Assembly: GCF_001696455.1 (NCBI RefSeq)
Contig: NZ_MAUJ01000001.1
Coordinates: 1,426,001-1,490,000 of the forward strand
Direction: 5' to 3'
DNA from: Pseudoalteromonas luteoviolacea
Lineage (GTDB): Bacteria; Pseudomonadota; Gammaproteobacteria; Enterobacterales; Alteromonadaceae
Length of the DNA stretch: 64,000 bases
Part shown: piece by piece, positions 40,501-46,500 of the stretch
How positions within the stretch are numbered: position 1 is the stretch's first letter
Layout of the letters: each line of letters begins with the position of its first letter
Notes under the pieces: model-generated
The model's database searches: none
The model's input: the letters and a program-made list of their open reading frames with translations, nothing else
What the model was told of the DNA's origin: nothing
Translations under genes and position numbers: made by a program

Positions 40501-43500
40501 TCATTACTGGCTAATGTGCTGACTGCGAAATTCAAGTCACAGTTAAGCGTTGAGTTTCCGCTGACACAGATTTTCCAATATAGCACCATTGATGCGATGA
40601 CAGACTACATCGCACAGCAGCTGCCTGAACACAACACCAAACCTGTCCACACAATTGAAGAAAATCAGCAAAACAATGTATCAATGGCAAGCAGTAGCGA
40701 CCAAAACATCGCTTTAATCGGATTGTCTTGCCAATACCCTGACTCACCCAACCATCAAGCGTTTTGGCAAAACTTAGTCGAAGAAAAAGACTTTCTAAAA
40801 CGCCTCAGTGAATCTAGCGAACAAGGGGACATCACTTGGCTAGACTCATGGGTTGAAGGCCAAGATCAGTTTGATCCAGAGTTTTTCAATATCTCTGAAA
40901 AAAATGCTAAAACCATGAGTTATTCACAGCGTCAGTTACTATTGCACGCTTGGAAAGCCATTGAAGATGCGGGCTATTGCGCAGAAAACATGCCAAATAC
41001 TGGGGTTTATGTGTCATCTTCTGGCGCTGATAACCCAGACTTGAACCTGCAGGACAAATTTAAAGACGGCCAGTTTATTTTAAACGCCGAAGATTATGTG
41101 GCTTCAACCATTAATCAACCCGGTACGCTGCCAACTACAATTTCTTACCACCTTGGTTTTACAGGCCCAAGTTTGTTTGTCCATTCAAACTGCTCCTCGT
41201 CTATGTCTGCCATTGCATTGGCCTGCAGTGCATTGAAAGCTGGAGAAATAGACTATGCCATTGTAGGCGCTGCTTGTTTATATCCACAGCGCTACACGGG
41301 ATATGAGTACGAAAAAGGCCTAAACTTCGCAGGCGATGCCCGCTGTAAAGTGTTTGACGAAAAAGCGGACGGCATGATTGGCGGCAGTGGCGTTTCCGTG
41401 ATTGTGCTCAAACGCGCAGAAGATGCAATCGTAGACGCAGACAACATTTATAGCCTAATACGTGGCATAAAAGTGAATAATGATGGTAAAAACAAAGCTG
41501 GCTTCTTTGCACCGGGTACCCAAGGTCAAATGAGCGTGATTGAGCAAACGCTCAACGCTGCTAAGGTGTCTGCTGCGTCGATTAGCTATGTTGAAGCCCA
41601 TGGGACTGGCACTGCACTCGGGGACCCTATCGAGTTTTTTTCGCTTCAGCAGATTTATCAAAAGCAAACCAACGAAAAACAGTTTTGTGGTCTTGGCGCC
41701 GTCAAATCTAACCTGGGCCATACAGATACGTTGGCGGGTTTAACCGGATTGGTTAAAACCTCTTTGGCGCTTTACCATAAAAAGCTCCCCGCGTCTTTGC
41801 ATTATACAAAGGCAAACCCACATATAGAGCTGGCCAGTTCGCCATTTTATGTTGTTGAACAAACCAAAGACTGGCAAACACCGCTTTTACCAAGGCGTGC
41901 TGCGGTTAGTTCGTTTGGCATCGGTGGTACCAATGCCCATGCTGTTCTAGAAGAAGCTGGCGCAAACGTCGTCAATTTAAAGGCTGACAACGCATTGCTT
42001 TTACAGCCTAAGATCATTGTTTTGTCGGCACACAATTCACAAGTGCTTGCAAAACAAGTAGCGCGACTCAGTGAATTTCTCGACCATCATGACTTAGATG
42101 AACAAGCCCTCGTACGACTTGCGTACACGCTGCAAACAGGTCGCACCGTTATGGACGTGCGTACAGGTTTTGTCGTTCATTCAATTGCAGAGTTAAAAGT
42201 CAAACTGAGCAATTACCTTGGAGCGCCGGATTATGTTGCAAAAGACACTGACACAGCAGAGCCTGTTACCCCCTCAGAGCTTAGCGTGTTGCTTGCCCAA
42301 GAAAATCATGAAGCAATTTTAAACGCTTGGCTGAGAGCTGGATTTAACAATTGGGGCTTTTTATATCAACACGCTAAGGTCACTAAAATAAGTTTGCCAA
42401 CCTATCCGTTTGCACTCAAAACGATACCAACAGGGGAAAATCATCAAGTCACAGCGCCTAACACAGGGCATTCTAATCAGACCAATGAAGGTCAGGTTTG
42501 TTTAAAAGTGCCGATGTGGATACCAAAAGAGCTGGCTGTTCACGATGATAAAATGCAATCTAAAGAATATCATCATGTCGTTTTATGTGAGGCTCCTGCT
42601 GTCGAACATACCAGTGACACCTTACATACACTGCACTCTGAGCATTTCGCTATTGAACAAAAAATAGCAGACTACGGCTTTCAACTCGTTGAGCTGTTCA
42701 AGCAGCTTATCGCAACCAAACAACCAATAAAGTTACAACTGGTGATAGGCGCAACCCAAGAGGAAGACGCGGCTAGCTTATACACATGTTTTCACGCGCT
42801 GCTCAAAACTGCCAGCCTTGAAAGTAATACACTAAACACACAATTAGTGTTATTAAATTCAAATATGTCGGCATGCGAGATTGCAAGCATACTTAACCAA
42901 AACCTAAACAGCTTTGAAGATAGCTATGTACGCTACCAACATGGCAAGCGAGAAGTATTAAGCTATCAACCTGTGCCTAGCAAAACGCCATACACGCCGT
43001 TCAAACATGATGGTGTCTATCTTATCACGGGTGGTTTTGGAGGAATTGGCAAGCACTTTATCGATGAACTTAACGCACAAACATTCCATAAAACGGTCAT
43101 TGTTACTGGCCGAAAACCCTTAGAACATCCAGATGTACAGCAGTGTTTGGCGACATTGCAAAGCCCACACACCACTTTGCAATATCACTCAGTAGACGTT
43201 TCACACAAAATGAATGTACTACTGTTGGTGCGTAAAATTATTGCCCAGCATGGCGCCTTATCTGGCGTTATTCATGGCGCAGGTGTTCTCAAAGATACAC
43301 TGTTAACCAAAAAAGACCGCGATACATTTAATCAGGTGCTCAGCCCTAAAGTTACTGGCCTCGTTGCTTTAGACGAGGCGACACAAGACATTACCCTAGA
43401 CTTTTTTGCTTGTTTTGCGGGGCTAAGTGGCGTCAATGGCGCATTAACTCAAGTGGATTATGCCACCGCGAATGCATTTTTAGACTGTTACATGCAGTAT

Positions 43501-46500
43501 CGTGCAGCGCTACAAAAACGCGGCAAACGCCACGGCCTGAGCGCAAGTATTGACTGGCCCTATTGGCAAGATGGCGGCATGAAGATCAACCCTGACTTCG
43601 AGCACACCCTGCGCCAAAGCGGATTTGCACCGATGCCAACACACATCGGAGTCGAAGCGTTCTATCAAGCTTTGTACTACCCACAAGCATTGGTTGAATA
43701 TACCCATCAAGACGAGCCTAACGTAGCAAATAATCAGCAAGTCGCACCTCAATTTTCTGACTTAGCATCCTTACAGTCTGAACTATCGGTGGGCCTTGCT
43801 AGCATTGCGGCAAATGTTCTAGGCGTCAAAACTGAAGAGCTTGATGCAGATACTGATTTAGGAGACTTTGGCGCTGATTCAATCGCATTTATCACCTTTA
43901 TTAACCAAGTAAATTCTAAATATCAGTTAGCACTCTCGCCCAGCGTGCTATTTATGCACTCAACCTTAAATGGTATTTTGGGTCATATAGTCGATGAACA
44001 CAGCGATTCATTGATAGGCACGGCAGTAGCGCAAACCTCGAATCAAAACACCCCAGATGAAATGCTCAACAACGACAATGAAGATCGCATTGCGATCATC
44101 GGTATGAGTGGACAATTCCCACAAGCAGATAATCTTGAGGCTTTCTGGCAAAATTTAGTCAATGAAAAAGACAGTGTCACCGCGTTCGATTGGCAGTCCC
44201 AACAAAATAGTGATACCCGTTCACAGCAACCACTGCCAAAAGATATTAACTGGCTAGGTCGCCTTGAACGCAATCAAATTTTTGACCCTCTGTTTTTCAA
44301 TATTGCACCGGCTGAAAGTGACCGTATCAAGCTTCAAGAAAGCCTACTCATGACCCATGTATGGAAATGTATTGAAGATGCTGGCTACAACCCTAAAGCA
44401 CTCGCAGGTACCAATACCGGGCTGTTCATTGGCTGTCAGGCGAGTTATCACGACGGTTTAATTACTTCTTCAGCCTATGCCCCAAATCGTATGAGTTACT
44501 TTCTTGATTTACATGGCCCCAGTGAAGGCATAGATACCACCTGTTCATCGTCACTTGTGGCTATTCATAAGGCTGTGCAGTCCATTCAGAACGGAGAATG
44601 TGAACAGGCGATTGTGGGTGGAGTCAATGTTATCGACTCTCCAAGTGCGTCCCTTGCCATGCATGAAATTGGCGCTTTATCTCCTTCAGGTCGATGCCGA
44701 ACTTTCTCTAGCGATGCCGATGGTATCGTGCGGGGTGAAGGCGTTGGGATGATCTTTATTAAAAAGCTTTCAAAATGCGAGCAAGACAAAGATCACATTT
44801 ATGCCTCTATTTTAGGTTCTGCCATCAATCACGGTGGTAAATCTCAAGGTTTTACCGTCCCCAATGCAAAAGCGCAAACACGCTTATTAGATAAAGCTTG
44901 GGCTGATGCGGGCATAGATCCAACCACACTAAGCTACCTAGAGTGCCATGGAACGGGCACATCATTAGGCGATCCGGTCGAAATTGACGCGCTAAAAGCT
45001 GCGTATAAAAACGCCCAGCCTGACACGGAAGCAACAACAAAATGTGCTTTGGGCTCTGTAAAAAGTAACATTGGACATTTAGAGATTGCAGCGGGAATAG
45101 CTGGGGTCATTAAAGTGCTGTTGCAGCTCAAAAACCAAACTTTGGTGCCCTCTTTACACGTCAATGAGCTCAACCCTTACCTTTCTCTTGATAACTCACC
45201 ATTTAAAGTACAAACAGCAGTTTGTCCTTGGAAAGCCGAGCACAAGCGCAGAGCGGGTATAAGCTCCTTTGGGATCAGTGGTGTCAATGCACACCTTGTG
45301 CTAGAGGAGTACCCACATCAAACCTCAAAACAGGCGCAAACACCTGATGAAATGACTGAGCACACCATAATTTTGTCTGCTTCGAATAAATCCGAATTAA
45401 CGGCTAAAGCCAGTGAACTCAGCATCTACCTTAAGAAGCACCCGACCACTGAACTCACTTCTTTGGCGTATACCCTGCAAGTAGGCAGAGCCGCGCATAA
45501 ATATCGGATCGGTTGGGTCGTCTCGTCACTTGACGCTTTACAAGACAAGCTCTCGAACCTTAAGCCCTGCGCAAAAGCGCCCAGTGGTAAACAGCCAGCA
45601 TTAAATGATCACGAGGTTTTGCAATTACAACACAACCCACAAGCCTTGCTGCGCTTATGGCTTGAGGGCAAAGCGATAAATTGGCAAGCACTGTATACAC
45701 ATAAACCAAAGAAACTGGCATTGCCAACTACGCCATTTATCAATTCCAAAAAGGTGCCTTCCAGTCCTGCGAGCTCACCGTGGTTGCTGCTTGAAAACCA
45801 ATGGCGGGACCAACCTTTAGACTTGCCAACCAATGAGCCTGAGGAAGTTCTCCGAGCTATCAACGAACAACACGTTATGGTTGTAGCACTTGATTCTCAA
45901 ACCGCGAGTGAGCTAAATGAAAAATTACCCAGCGCACATCTAACGACCGTTTTATTCGCGCAATTAGATTCATTGAAATTAGACGCTGAGACTCTGCCTG
46001 ATATTGTGTTTTTCATCGGTCCGGCGGGTAGTTTGACGGCTGTCAATTCGCAAATTGAGCCGCTTTTCAAGTTTATGCAAGCGATTGCGCCATTCGATAA
46101 CCACCCTATGCAACTTTTTTATGGGCAAACGCACTGTGATGACAGGACCTGTTGTGATGATATTTCCGCGTTGCTCAGAAGCTACACTTTGAGAAATTCA
46201 GACCATGTATGGACCTTGATTGAACTTTCACATCAAGTTCCAGATTGGACACAAGTCATGACGCAGGAACTGATTAGCTCCAATTTATGTACTCAGCAAG
46301 CGCAACCAAACCATATCAAATACCAAGGCAAGGAACGAATGGGCATGCACTTGCACAATGCACCTGTGCCGCAAATAAGCACGACTCAGTTTAAACAAAA
46401 CGGTGTCTATCTCATTGCCGGTGCACTGGGTGAGTTAGGGTTGGCATTAAGTACGCACCTGCTCAAGGAATTTAACGCCACGCTAGTGCTACTAGGTAGA

